A DNA stretch of 64,000 nucleotides from Halomonas organivorans. GTDB lineage: Bacteria > Pseudomonadota > Gammaproteobacteria > Pseudomonadales > Halomonadaceae. The stretch is from positions 124,001-188,000 of the forward strand of contig NZ_JACHXM010000003.1 of assembly GCF_014192055.1 (NCBI RefSeq), written 5' to 3'. Numbering within the stretch: position 1 is the first letter of the stretch; each line of letters opens with the position of its first letter. Both the position numbers and the translations under genes were made by a program. Below, piece after piece: positions 10,707 to 19,800 of this stretch. The notes under the pieces were generated by a model, which was not told the DNA's origin, ran no database searches, and saw only the letters and a program-made list of their open reading frames with translations.

Positions 10707-10724
10707 ATGACAGCTTCATGACAA
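10707..10724 (-). promoter_or_regulatory. Pho box upstream of pstS
   Basis: On the minus strand the sequence reads TTGTCATGAAGCTGTCAT: two 7-base direct repeats (TTGTCAT, CTGTCAT) separated by 4 bases, which is the PhoB-binding pattern. It lies about 60 bases before the pstS start codon, in the right orientation. Confidence 0.85.
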
Positions 10725-10829
10725 GCGCTCTCTCGTGCCGACCGCATCGTCGGCGGAGGGAAGCAGTGGCCTCGGCAACCCCGGGGCCCTGGGCATGCCG
10801 GCCGAGCGGCCGGCGTGGAGGAGGCCCCC

Positions 10830-12014
10830 TCAGTGGAGGGCGGCGCGCCCCACCAGGCCGCGCAGGGCCAGGTTCCCCGCCAGCGACACCAGCAGCATGG
10901 TCAGCACCATCGGCCAGGCGCTATTGATCTCGAAGGCGCTCACCACCATCCCGGCCAGGGCCCCACAGGTGAACTGTATGCAGCCCAGCAGCGCCGTGGC
11001 GGTGGCGCTCATGTGACTGAAGTGCTCGAGCAGCGAGGCGATGGCGTTGGGCGTGATCAGCCCGACCATGCCCATGAACAGCATGATCAGCGGCACCACG
11101 GTCACCAGCGAATCCAGCCCGGTGGCCACCAGCGCCACCAGGGCAACGGCCACGCCGAACTGCACGCCCAGCCCCAGGCGCATGTTCTGCTGGGGCGTAC
11201 GCCGGCGCAGCAGGCGGATATTGACCCGGTTGGAGAGCGCCATGACCACCACATTGGCGCCGAACACCAGCGGATAGATCGCCGGCGATACGCCGTAGTG
11301 GGTCATGTAGAGAAAGGGCGAGGCAGTGATGAAGGCAAACATCCCCGAGAAGGTGGCCGCCACCGACAGCACATAGCCCATGCCCTCGCGGTGACGCAGC
11401 ACGCTTGCGTAGTTGCGCAGCACCTGGCGCGGCGAGGCCACCGGGGCATCGGCGGCTCGGGTTTCCGGCAGCCGAGTGCCCATGAACCACAGCAGGAAGG
11501 CCGCATAGGCCGCCAGGAAGGCGAAGATCAGCCACCAGTCGGCCAGATACAGCAGGCCGCTGCCCACCGCCGGCGCCACCAGCGGCGCCAGCATCAGGAT
11601 CATCGCCATGGTCGACATCACCTTGGCCGCTTCGCGCCCGCTGAAGCAGTCCCGCACGATGGCCGCCGAATTGACCACGCAGGCCCCGCCGCCGAGGGCC
11701 TGCACGAAGCGCCAGGTCAGCAGCTCGCCCAGCGACTCCACGCGGATGATCATCAGGCTGGCCAGCAGGAACACCACCAGGCCGGTGAGCAGCACCGGGC
11801 GCCGCCCCAGGCGGTCGGACATCGGCCCCCCGGTCAGCTGGCCGAAGGCGAAGCCGAGCAGGAAGACGCTGATCGACATCTCGGTGTGATGAATGCTCTC
11901 GCCTACCGCGTCGGCCAAGGCAGGCATGGCGGGCAGATAGGCATCGATGGCGAAGGGAGCCAGCGCGGTGTTGGTGGCCACCAGCAGGGCCACGCGTCGG
12001 GCATTGAGGATCAA
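10830..12014 (-). CDS. Bcr/CflA family drug-resistance MFS exporter
   Basis: A 394-residue, 12-helix exporter. The N-terminal helix has the D-A-Y-L-P motif (PFAIDAYLPAMPAL) that marks the Bcr/CflA (DHA1) group, and the loop between helices 2 and 3 is GGPMSDRLGRRPVLL, a near-perfect MFS motif A. The motif C-like segment MLAPLVAPAVGSGLL in helix 5 is typical of antiporters. It would use the proton gradient to expel small drugs or metabolites. It is a single gene, divergent from transaldolase. The real substrate cannot be predicted. Confidence 0.9.
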   Translation of the reverse strand: MILNARRVALLVATNTALAPFAIDAYLPAMPALADAVGESIHHTEMSISVFLLGFAFGQLTGGPMSDRLGRRPVLLTGLVVFLLASLMIIRVESLGELLTWRFVQALGGGACVVNSAAIVRDCFSGREAAKVMSTMAMILMLAPLVAPAVGSGLLYLADWWLIFAFLAAYAAFLLWFMGTRLPETRAADAPVASPRQVLRNYASVLRHREGMGYVLSVAATFSGMFAFITASPFLYMTHYGVSPAIYPLVFGANVVVMALSNRVNIRLLRRRTPQQNMRLGLGVQFGVAVALVALVATGLDSLVTVVPLIMLFMGMVGLITPNAIASLLEHFSHMSATATALLGCIQFTCGALAGMVVSAFEINSAWPMVLTMLLVSLAGNLALRGLVGRAALH

Positions 12015-12146
12015 GGAGCCTCCAACAGGATATCCACTAGGCCGCTAATATTAACCCAACTGACCGGCACTTGCCGGGCCCGGCTATATTCGCTCCGCGG
12101 CCCTTGCTAGAGTGAAAAGCCAGATACCACGGAGGACGCACGACCC

Positions 12147-13085
12147 ATGGCAGACGACCTGCTGACGCAACTCAAGAACATGACCACGGTAGTCGCCGAC
12201 ACCGGCGACATCGAGGCCATTCGCCGCTTCCAGCCCACCGACGCCACCACCAACCCGTCGCTGATCCTGCAGGCCGCCCAGCAGGAGGGCCGCCGCCAGC
12301 GGCTTGGCGAGATCGCTCGCCAGGCCACCGACATCGATGACGCCCTTGACGCGGTCGCGGTGGAAATCGGCAGCGAGATCAGCGCCCTGGTGCCCGGCTA
12401 CGTGTCCACCGAGGTCAGCGCGCGGCTGTCCTTCGACACCGAGGCCTCGCTGGCCCGGGCCCGCGCGCTGATCGACCGCTACCAGCGCCACGGCGTGGAT
12501 CCCTCGCGGATCCTGATCAAGCTCGCCTCCACCTGGGAAGGCATTCGTGCCGCCCAGGTCCTCGAACGCGAGGGCATCCACTGCAACCTGACGCTGATGT
12601 TCGGCGTCGACCAGGCCCGCGCCTGCGCCGATGCCGGCGTCACCCTGGTCTCGCCCTTCGTCGGCCGCATCCTCGACTGGCACAAGTCCCGGGAGCCAGA
12701 GGCCGACTTCGAGGGCGATCGCGACCCCGGCGTGCAGTCGGTCAAGCGCATCTACGAGCACTTCAAGGGGCACGGCTACGAGACCATCGTGATGGGCGCC
12801 AGCTTCCGCAACAGCGGCGAGATCAAGGCGCTTGCCGGCTGCGACCGGCTGACCATCTCGCCGGCCCTGCTGGGCGAGCTGGCCGAGAGCCACGGTCACC
12901 TGGCGCGTCGCCTGTCCCCGATGGACGCCGAGACCCGCGCCCCGGAACCGCAGGACGAGGCCGAGTTCCGCTGGGCCCTGAACGAGGATGCCATGGCGAC
13001 CGAGAAACTGGCCGAAGGCATCCGCAAGTTCATGGCCGACCAGCGCAAGCTCGAGACGCTGCTGGGCGAGCTTCGCCAAGGCTGA
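12147..13085 (+). CDS. tal: Transaldolase
   Basis: A 312-residue transaldolase of the classical TalB subgroup, transferring a dihydroxyacetone unit between sedoheptulose-7-phosphate and glyceraldehyde-3-phosphate in the pentose phosphate pathway. The Schiff-base lysine is Lys125 in [12 protein letters not shown]; Asp18 in VADTGD, the TTNPSLI strand and the MGASFRN motif are also in place. E. coli TalB has 317 residues with Lys132, so the length is normal. GGAGG precedes the start. It is a single gene followed by a hairpin. Confidence 0.96.
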   Translation: MADDLLTQLKNMTTVVADTGDIEAIRRFQPTDATTNPSLILQAAQQEGRRQRLGEIARQATDIDDALDAVAVEIGSEISALVPGYVSTEVSARLSFDTEASLARARALIDRYQRHGVDPSRILIKLASTWEGIRAAQVLEREGIHCNLTLMFGVDQARACADAGVTLVSPFVGRILDWHKSREPEADFEGDRDPGVQSVKRIYEHFKGHGYETIVMGASFRNSGEIKALAGCDRLTISPALLGELAESHGHLARRLSPMDAETRAPEPQDEAEFRWALNEDAMATEKLAEGIRKFMADQRKLETLLGELRQG

Positions 13086-13093
13086 AAACGACG

Positions 13094-13123
13094 CGCGGGA
13101 GTCGCCTTTCGGCGACTCCCGCG
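13094..13123. terminator. Hairpin between convergent tal and STAS gene
   Basis: A 13-base-pair stem (13094-13106 with 13111-13123) and a TTTC tetraloop, ten bases past the tal stop codon. It is symmetric enough to stop both convergent transcripts, though no T-run is present. Confidence 0.6.
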
Positions 13124-13161
13124 GGATGAGATGCACTCGGCTCGCGCGGCAAGCGGCTTGC

Positions 13162-13671
13162 TCAGCCCCGGTGAGGCGCGATCTCCTGATCCTCGAGCAT
13201 CTCCACCAGCGGCTGGAACTGCTCGCGATTGTGCTCGTTCATGTGCATCAGAATACGATGCGCCTCGAGGATGCGTTCACGCAATTGCGCCTCGTCGGCA
13301 GGGACCTCCGGCAGATCACGCAGCTCGTGGGGCTCGGTGATCGGCGAATCCACCAGGGTGAAGTAATGGGCGAAACCCATGACGTCGAGCATGCGCCTGA
13401 CGTCGGGATTGTCGACGACGATGGTCGGCGGCTGACGCAGTCGGCCCTGAAGCGCCATGGCGACCTTGGCCAGGAAACCGAGCGCCGTGGAATCGACATT
13501 GGTGGCCTCGCGCAGGTCCACCATCACCGCCTCCAGCCCCGGCGTCTCGGCCAGACGCTGGGCCTGGGTGTCGAGGGTCGCGCACAGCGTCAGGCGAACG
13601 TCCCCACACAGCTTGAGTACGAACACCCCGGAGTCGAACGCCGCCTTGATGCGGCCTTCATGCATCATCAT
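13162..13671 (-). CDS. STAS-domain anti-sigma factor antagonist
   Basis: A 169-residue protein with a STAS domain over residues about 5-105. The phosphorylation-site loop VDLREATNVDSTALGFLAK includes the D-S-T/S-x-L pattern in which the serine is the phosphoacceptor of SpoIIAA-type antagonists. The C-terminal 60 residues are charged and unlike STAS. The start overlaps the stop of the upstream phosphatase gene (ATGATGATG cluster at 13663-13671), so the two are translated in coupling. Role by family knowledge: partner-switching, with the phosphatase removing phosphate from this serine. The kinase/anti-sigma factor is not in the window. Confidence 0.85.
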   Translation of the reverse strand: MMMHEGRIKAAFDSGVFVLKLCGDVRLTLCATLDTQAQRLAETPGLEAVMVDLREATNVDSTALGFLAKVAMALQGRLRQPPTIVVDNPDVRRMLDVMGFAHYFTLVDSPITEPHELRDLPEVPADEAQLRERILEAHRILMHMNEHNREQFQPLVEMLEDQEIAPHRG

Positions 13672-14854
13672 TGCCAAATCCGCTCAACATCATGATCGTC
13701 AGGTCATCGGGAAGCTCGTCATGGCCGGGGGCGTGCTCGGCGACCTCTGTATCATCGTCGGCGATCTTGTCGCCCAGGGCAAGGCCGTCGCGCAGCGCCG
13801 ACAGCGTCTCGCTGTCCCGAGCCCGCCGGCGCAGTTCCTCGAGACGCGACTCGAGCGTCTCCCCGGGCAGGCACTCGAGGATGCCGTCGGAGCACAGCCA
13901 CAGCCGAAAGTCGGCCGGCAATTCACAGCCCAACTGCGGATATTCGACATCCGGGAACAGTCCCACCGGCATGCCCTCCCCCGAGAGGTAGCGAGCGTCG
14001 CCGTCGTCGACCAGCAGCGGCATGGGCAGCTGGGCGCCGAGCGAATAGTGCAGATAGCGACGCTCTCGGTCAATGACGCCGACGAACAGCGTGGCATGCT
14101 TGCCGATGCCCGTGTCGAGCAGCTCACGATTCAAGCCGGCCAGCCAGCGCGGTGCCAGGCGTTCCGGGTGCTGACCGTCCCACTCGTGCTGCCAGCGGTT
14201 GGACAGCGACTTGAGCAGCACGGTGACGAAGGCCGAGGAAGCTCCGTGCCCCGAGACGTCGGCGAAGTAGAACAGGGTATAGCGATCGTCGAAGCGCTGG
14301 AAGTCGAGGAAGTCGCCGGACAGGTACAGCGACGGCGCCAACCAGTAGTCGCAGCTCACGCCACCCACGCTCTGGGGCCGAGGCGGCAGCAGCTTGCGCT
14401 GGATCTGGCCGCCGGCCTGCTGGTCGAGGCGCAGCATCGCCAGATGGGTCTCGAGGCGCTCGTTGAGCTCGGCCAGCCGCGCGCGGTCGTGCTCGCGTTC
14501 CTGGGCCAGCCGGTTGAGGTCGATGACCCGGCGAATCATGCGTCGCAGCAGGTGACCGTGCCGGCGCGGCTCGACCACATAGTCGACCAGGCCGGCATCC
14601 ACGGCCCTCAGCAGCTCGCTGTCCTGTCGATCGTCGCTGACCACCAGGGTCGGCGTACGCTCGGCCAGATCCCCCCAGGCATCGCTGGGCAGCGCGCGTG
14701 AATGCGCCACCACCAGGGCGGCGTTGTGCGGCAGTTGCTCGGCGTTCTCCACGGCGATAACCGCCAGCCCATCCTTGGCGATGATCTCGGCCAGGGCATC
14801 GCGCTCGGGCCCGGGAACGTCGATCAGCGCGACCAGCTCGTTGGCTCCAGACAT
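13658..14854 (-). CDS. PP2C/SpoIIE phosphatase with pseudo-receiver domain
   Basis: A 398-residue two-domain protein. Residues about 7-120 have the alternating pattern of a response-regulator receiver, but the strand where the phosphoacceptor aspartate should be reads LVVAHSRALP, so that aspartate is missing. A short coiled coil (about 125-155) leads to a SpoIIE-like PP2C domain. The metal-binding acidic residues are intact (SGDFLDF, ADVSGHG, LCSDGILE, PDDLT). It would dephosphorylate the STAS protein encoded next. The architecture resembles RssB-like and HsbR-type regulators; the loss of the phosphate site suggests a non-phosphorylation input. Confidence 0.88.
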   Translation of the reverse strand: MSGANELVALIDVPGPERDALAEIIAKDGLAVIAVENAEQLPHNAALVVAHSRALPSDAWGDLAERTPTLVVSDDRQDSELLRAVDAGLVDYVVEPRRHGHLLRRMIRRVIDLNRLAQEREHDRARLAELNERLETHLAMLRLDQQAGGQIQRKLLPPRPQSVGGVSCDYWLAPSLYLSGDFLDFQRFDDRYTLFYFADVSGHGASSAFVTVLLKSLSNRWQHEWDGQHPERLAPRWLAGLNRELLDTGIGKHATLFVGVIDRERRYLHYSLGAQLPMPLLVDDGDARYLSGEGMPVGLFPDVEYPQLGCELPADFRLWLCSDGILECLPGETLESRLEELRRRARDSETLSALRDGLALGDKIADDDTEVAEHAPGHDELPDDLTIMMLSGFGNDDA

Positions 14855-14866
14855 GCTGTCATGGCC

Positions 14867-15640
14867 TCATTCGGCGAAGGCGTCATCGAAGTCGGCATCA
14901 TCGAAGTCGAACTCATCGTTGGCGAAGGGATCTTCGCCCAGTTCGCCGTCGTTGACCTCGAAGCGTCGACGCTGCAACCAGCTGTCGCGGATGAAACTGT
15001 AGCGATCGCCGCGAATCAGGCGCTCCTGATCGAGCAATCCTGCGCGGGTATCGATGACATCCAGGGCAAACAGCGAATAGCGTACCTTATCCTCCTCCAC
15101 ATAGGTGAGCGGATCCGTGTACATGTCCACCGGCAGCCCGGCGGTATCGCGCACCGTGCTCGGCCCCAGCAGCGGCAGCACCACGTAGGGCCCCTCGCCG
15201 ACGCCCCAGGTAGCCAGGGTCTGGCCGAAATCCTCCTCGCGACCGGTCAACTCCATGTGCGAGGCCACGTCGAAGAAGCCGAGCACGCCCACCGTGGAGT
15301 TGATCAAGAAGCGCCCCGTGGCGATGCCGGCGTTACTGCCCTTGCCCTGCAGCAGGCTGTTGAGGGTGGTACGGATCTCGCCAAGGTTCGAGAAGAAGTT
15401 GCCGATGCCGGTTTCCACCGGATCCGGGGTCACGAATCGATAGCCCTGGGCCGCCGGCTTGAGGGCATAGCGATCGAGGGTCTCGTTGAAGGCGAACACC
15501 TGGCGATTGAACCCCTCCCAGGGGTCCTCGGGTCGGGAGCGCTCGCTGGTGGCGGTGGACGCACAGCCCGTCAGCAGGGCCAGCGCGCACAGCGCCGCCA
15601 GGCCACGTCCGGCCTGGCGCATCGGGGCATGTGAGTTCAT
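14867..15640 (-). CDS. mlaA: Outer-membrane lipid asymmetry lipoprotein MlaA (VacJ)
   Basis: A 257-residue outer-membrane lipoprotein that removes mislocalised phospholipid from the outer leaflet and passes it to MlaC. A lipoprotein signal peptide ends in LLTGC (lipobox cysteine). The family core follows: DPWEGFNRQVFAFNETLDR, GIGNFFSNLGE, INSTVGVLGFFDVA and the GPYVVLPLLGPSTVRDT segment. The very acidic tail (EFDFDDADFDDAFAE) is an extra. I start at MNSHAPM, which has GGGAGA upstream and leaves a normal signal peptide. The other mla genes are not here, as is common. Confidence 0.94.
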   Translation of the reverse strand: MNSHAPMRQAGRGLAALCALALLTGCASTATSERSRPEDPWEGFNRQVFAFNETLDRYALKPAAQGYRFVTPDPVETGIGNFFSNLGEIRTTLNSLLQGKGSNAGIATGRFLINSTVGVLGFFDVASHMELTGREEDFGQTLATWGVGEGPYVVLPLLGPSTVRDTAGLPVDMYTDPLTYVEEDKVRYSLFALDVIDTRAGLLDQERLIRGDRYSFIRDSWLQRRRFEVNDGELGEDPFANDEFDFDDADFDDAFAE

Positions 15641-15686
15641 TGCTCGAGCAGTCTCCCTACGCATCTTTCCATCGTCCATATCGGTC

Positions 15687-16799
15687 TCAGCGTCGCTGGA
15701 TCACGACGCTGCCGGCACTGTAGCCCGCGCCGAAGGAACACACCACCCCGAGTGCACCCGTCGGCAGGTCCTGACGGTGCAAATGCAGAGCGATGATCGA
15801 GCCGGCCGAGCTGGTATTGGCGTAGCGATCGAGAATGATCGGCGCTTCCGCGGGACTCGGATCGCGGCCCAGGACCCGGCGGGCGATCAGGTCATTCATG
15901 TGGCGGTTGGCCTGATGCAGCCACAGACGATCGAGCCTCTCCCCCGACAATGAAAGCTCGGCCAGGTGATCGCCGATCAACGAGGCCACCATCGGGCAGA
16001 CGTCCTTGAACACTCGCCGGCCTTCCTGAACGAAGAGTCGATCGGCGGCCAGCGAATCGACGTCGGTGACCCGATCGAGAAAGCCCGCGTTATTGCGGAT
16101 GGCATTGGAGAAACGGGTCACGAGTCGCGTCCCCAGGATCTCGAAGCCCCCCTCGGCACTGGCCACAGCGGCGTCCTCGAGGACGATGGCCGTGCAGGCA
16201 TCGCCGAAGATGAAATGGCTGTCGCGGTCGCGGAAGTTGAGATGCGCCGAGCAGATCTCGGGATTGACCACCAGAGCGCGGCGCACGCCGCCGCCACGGA
16301 TGGCGTTGGCGGCGGCGTCGATGGCGAAGGTCGCCGAACTGCAGGCCACGTTCATGTCGTAGGCGTGGCCGGAGGCACCCAGGGCCGCCTGCAGCTCCAC
16401 GGCCACCGCCGGATAGGCACGCTCCAGGTTGGAGCAGGCCACGATCACCAGGTCGATGCCAGCGGCCTCGACGCCCGACGCAGCCAGGGCCTCGCTGGCC
16501 GCCGCCAGCCCCATCTCGCACTGGATCGATGGCTCGTCATTGCCTCTCCGGGGCAGCCGAGGGCGCATCCGGGTCGGATCGAGGATGCCCTCGGCGTCGA
16601 GCACATAGCGGTTCTCGATGCCCGAGGCCTTGACGATAAAGTCGCTGCTCGACGCGTCGAGCCGCGCCGTCTCGCCGGCCTCGGCGCGCCTGGCGTTCTC
16701 GGTCTCTACCCAGGCATTGAAGGCGCCCACCAGGGCCTCGTTGCCGATGGCATGCGGCGGCGTATAAAGGCCAGTACCGGTGATGACCACATCCGTCAT
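15687..16799 (-). CDS. Beta-ketoacyl-ACP synthase III-like protein
   Basis: A 370-residue FabH-fold ketosynthase that would condense an acyl-CoA with malonyl-ACP. The Cys-His-Asn triad is complete: Cys153 in NVACSSATFAID, His295 in LHQANRH and Asn328 in YANTSSAGS. It is about 50 residues longer than E. coli FabH (317), mainly through an insert at 35-90, like the longer FabH paralogs of pseudomonads. It is a single gene, downstream of hrpA and upstream of mlaA on the same strand. Whether it starts normal fatty acid synthesis or makes a special acyl product cannot be told. Confidence 0.88.
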   Translation of the reverse strand: MTDVVITGTGLYTPPHAIGNEALVGAFNAWVETENARRAEAGETARLDASSSDFIVKASGIENRYVLDAEGILDPTRMRPRLPRRGNDEPSIQCEMGLAAASEALAASGVEAAGIDLVIVACSNLERAYPAVAVELQAALGASGHAYDMNVACSSATFAIDAAANAIRGGGVRRALVVNPEICSAHLNFRDRDSHFIFGDACTAIVLEDAAVASAEGGFEILGTRLVTRFSNAIRNNAGFLDRVTDVDSLAADRLFVQEGRRVFKDVCPMVASLIGDHLAELSLSGERLDRLWLHQANRHMNDLIARRVLGRDPSPAEAPIILDRYANTSSAGSIIALHLHRQDLPTGALGVVCSFGAGYSAGSVVIQRR

Positions 16800-16853
16800 G
16801 CATGTCTCCTTGGGCCGACGCTTGGCTGCTGCCCTCGCCGGCCGGCTAGTGAA

Positions 16854-19800
16854 TCAGGCGCGCCCGGTGAGCTCCTTCCAGCGCTTCTCGAGACGCTTCT
16901 CCGAGACCGGCATCCGGGTCCCCAGCTGCTGGGCGAACAGCGACACGCGCAGTTCCTCGATCCACCAGCCGAACTCGACCAGCGCCGGGTCCTCGACGCC
17001 GCCGCGCCGCTCGCTCTCGCGCCGGGCCATCCACCGCGCCTCGAAGTCCTGCACCGACTGCATGTGCATCTGGTCGCGCATGCGCTCCCGCGGCGCCTTC
17101 TCCAGGCGAATACGTGCGGCGTCCATGTAGCGCGGATACTCCACCAGCCAGTCGCCGGCCTCGGTGAGGAAGCCGGGATGCACCAGGCGCTGCATCTGGG
17201 CCTTGAGATCACTGTAAACCAGCGCCAGCGAGAGGTTGAGATTGCCCTTCAACGCCTTGGTCACCGAGAGATGACCCTCCAGCGCCTGCTTGAGGATACC
17301 GAGCCGTTCCTCGGCGTGGGGGACCAGGGCGTCGCGGGTCTGGACCAGGCGCGTCTCCAGCTCATCGCGGGAACGGGGCAGCGGGTCGACGGCCACTATC
17401 TGCTGGATGACGGCGCTGACCAGGTCTTCCGTCAGCTGTCGCTTGCTGCCCACCTTGGCGAACAGCAGCGCACAGGGCTGCACTCCGGGCAGGCGCTCGA
17501 TGGCCCGCACCTGGTCGGGCAGCCGCGCCATGGCGGCCCGTACCACGCCGTGGCGATGGGCCTCGCGCGCCTTGTCGGGATGGTCGAACAGCTCGACCCG
17601 CAGGTTGTCGTCCTCGGGTACTACCGCCGGATAGGCCTCGACGCGGATGCCGGCCTGGGTGGTGACCCGGGATTCCGGCAGCGGCGCCTCGGGCAGCGTC
17701 TCCAGCACATCCGCTTCGCTGGCCTCACTGGCCAGCGCGCGAGCGCCCTCCCCGGCGGCGGCCTCGAAACGCTGCTCCAGGGCGCGAATGTCGCGCCCCT
17801 GGCCGAGCTCTCGTCCCTCATGGTCGACCACCCGCAGGTTCATCACCAGGTGCGGCTCGAGCTGATCGACCCGCCAGTCATCGGGATGCAGGCGAACCCC
17901 GGTCTTGACGCGCAGGAACTCGCCCAGCGCCTCGCTGAGCGACACGTCGTCCGGCGTCATGGCCTGCAGGGCGGCATCCACCCAGTCGGGAATCGGCACC
18001 ACCTGGCGACGGATCGACTTGGGCAGCGACTTGAGCAGCGCAATGCACTTCTCGCGCAACAGGCCAGGCACCAGCCACTCCAGGCGCGATTCGGGCAGCT
18101 GCGGCAGCATCGCCGCCGGCACGGTCAGGGTCACGCCGTCGTCGGCAGCGCCGGGGGCGAAATGATAGCTCAGCGGATAGCGCACGCCGTTCAACGCCAG
18201 CTCGTCGGGATAATCGGCCTGGGTGACCTCCTCGGCCTCCCGGGCCAGCAGCGCGGCGCGGTCGAACTTGAGCACGTCCGGGGCGTCACGCTCGGCCTTC
18301 TTGCGCCAGGCCTCGAAGCCCTTGCCGTTGACGATGTCCTCGGGGAGCCGGGCGTCGTAGAAGTCGAACAGCGCCTCTTCGTCGACCAGGATGTCGCGCT
18401 TTCGGGCGCGGTCCTCGAGATCCTCGACCTCCTCGACCAGCGCGCGGTTATGGGCGAAGAACTCGCCGCGGGTCTTGAATTCGCCCTCCACCAGCGCCCG
18501 GCGGATGAAAAGCTCCCGGGACTCCGCCGGCGCGATGGGGCCGTAGTGCACCTTGCGCCGGTTGACGATCGCCAGGCCGAACAGCGTGACCTGCTCGAAG
18601 GCCACCACCTGGGCGCGCTTCATCTCCCAGTGCGGCTCGCTGTAGCTGCGCTTGACCAGATGGCCGGCCAGCGGCTCGATCCAGGCCGGATCGATCTTGG
18701 CCACGGTGCGAGCAAACAGCTTCGAGGTCTCGACCAGCTCGAAGGCCATCACCCACTTGGGCGTCTTCTTGGAAAGCCCCGAGCCGGGATGGATCATGAA
18801 CTTGCGGTTGCGCGCGCCCTGATACTCGCGGTTCTCCAGGAAATGGCCGAGGTGCGACAGCAGCCCCGGCAGCAGCGCCTTGTGCAGCCGCACGGCACTG
18901 TCGCGGCGGGCCTTTTGGGCGATCTCGCCGTCATCGTCAGCCGGCGGAAGCGAACTCGGCGCCGGGACCTCGATATCCATGTCGCGCAGCAGCTGACGCA
19001 GCTGGCGGAAGGTATCGTGCCACTCGCGCAGGCGCAGGTAGTTGAGGTAGTGATCCTTGCACCAGCGGCGCAGCCGGTTGCCGGAGAGCTCCTCGCGAGC
19101 GGCCTCGAAGCCGTGCCACAGGTTGAGCAGCGCCACGAAATCGGAGTCCGGGTCCTGCCAGCGACGGTGGGCCTGGTCGGCGGCCTGTCGCTTTTCGGCG
19201 GGGCGATCGCGGGGATCCTGGATGGCCAGCGCCGAGACCACCACCAGCACCTCGCGCAGGCCGCCCTGCTCGGCCCCGGCCAACAGCATGCGTGCCAGGC
19301 GCGGGTCGATGGGCAACCGTGCCAGCTTGCGGCCGAGCGGCGTGATGCGCTGGCCCTCGTCCACCGCGCCGAGCTCGAACAGCAGCCGGAAGCCGTCGGT
19401 AACGAAGCGCGAGTCGGGCGGGTCGACGAAGGGGAAGGCCTCGATGCTGCCGAGCTTCAGCGACAGCATCGACAGGATCACCGAGGCCAGGTTGGTGCGC
19501 CGAATCTCGGGATCGGTGAATTCGGGGCGGCCAAGGTAGTCTTCCTCGTCGTAGAGGCGGATGCACAGGCCCTCGGCCACGCGGCCGCAGCGGCCCTTGC
19601 GCTGATCGGCGCTGGCCTGGCTGACCGCCTCCACCGGCAGGCGCTGGATCTTGGCCCGGTAGCTGTAGCGGCTGATGCGCACCAGGCCCGGGTCGATCAC
19701 GTAGCGGATGCCCGGCACGGTCAGGGACGTCTCGGCGACGTTGGTCGAGAGCACGATGCGCCGCCCGCGGTGCGGGGCGAAGACGCGATTCTGCTCGGCG

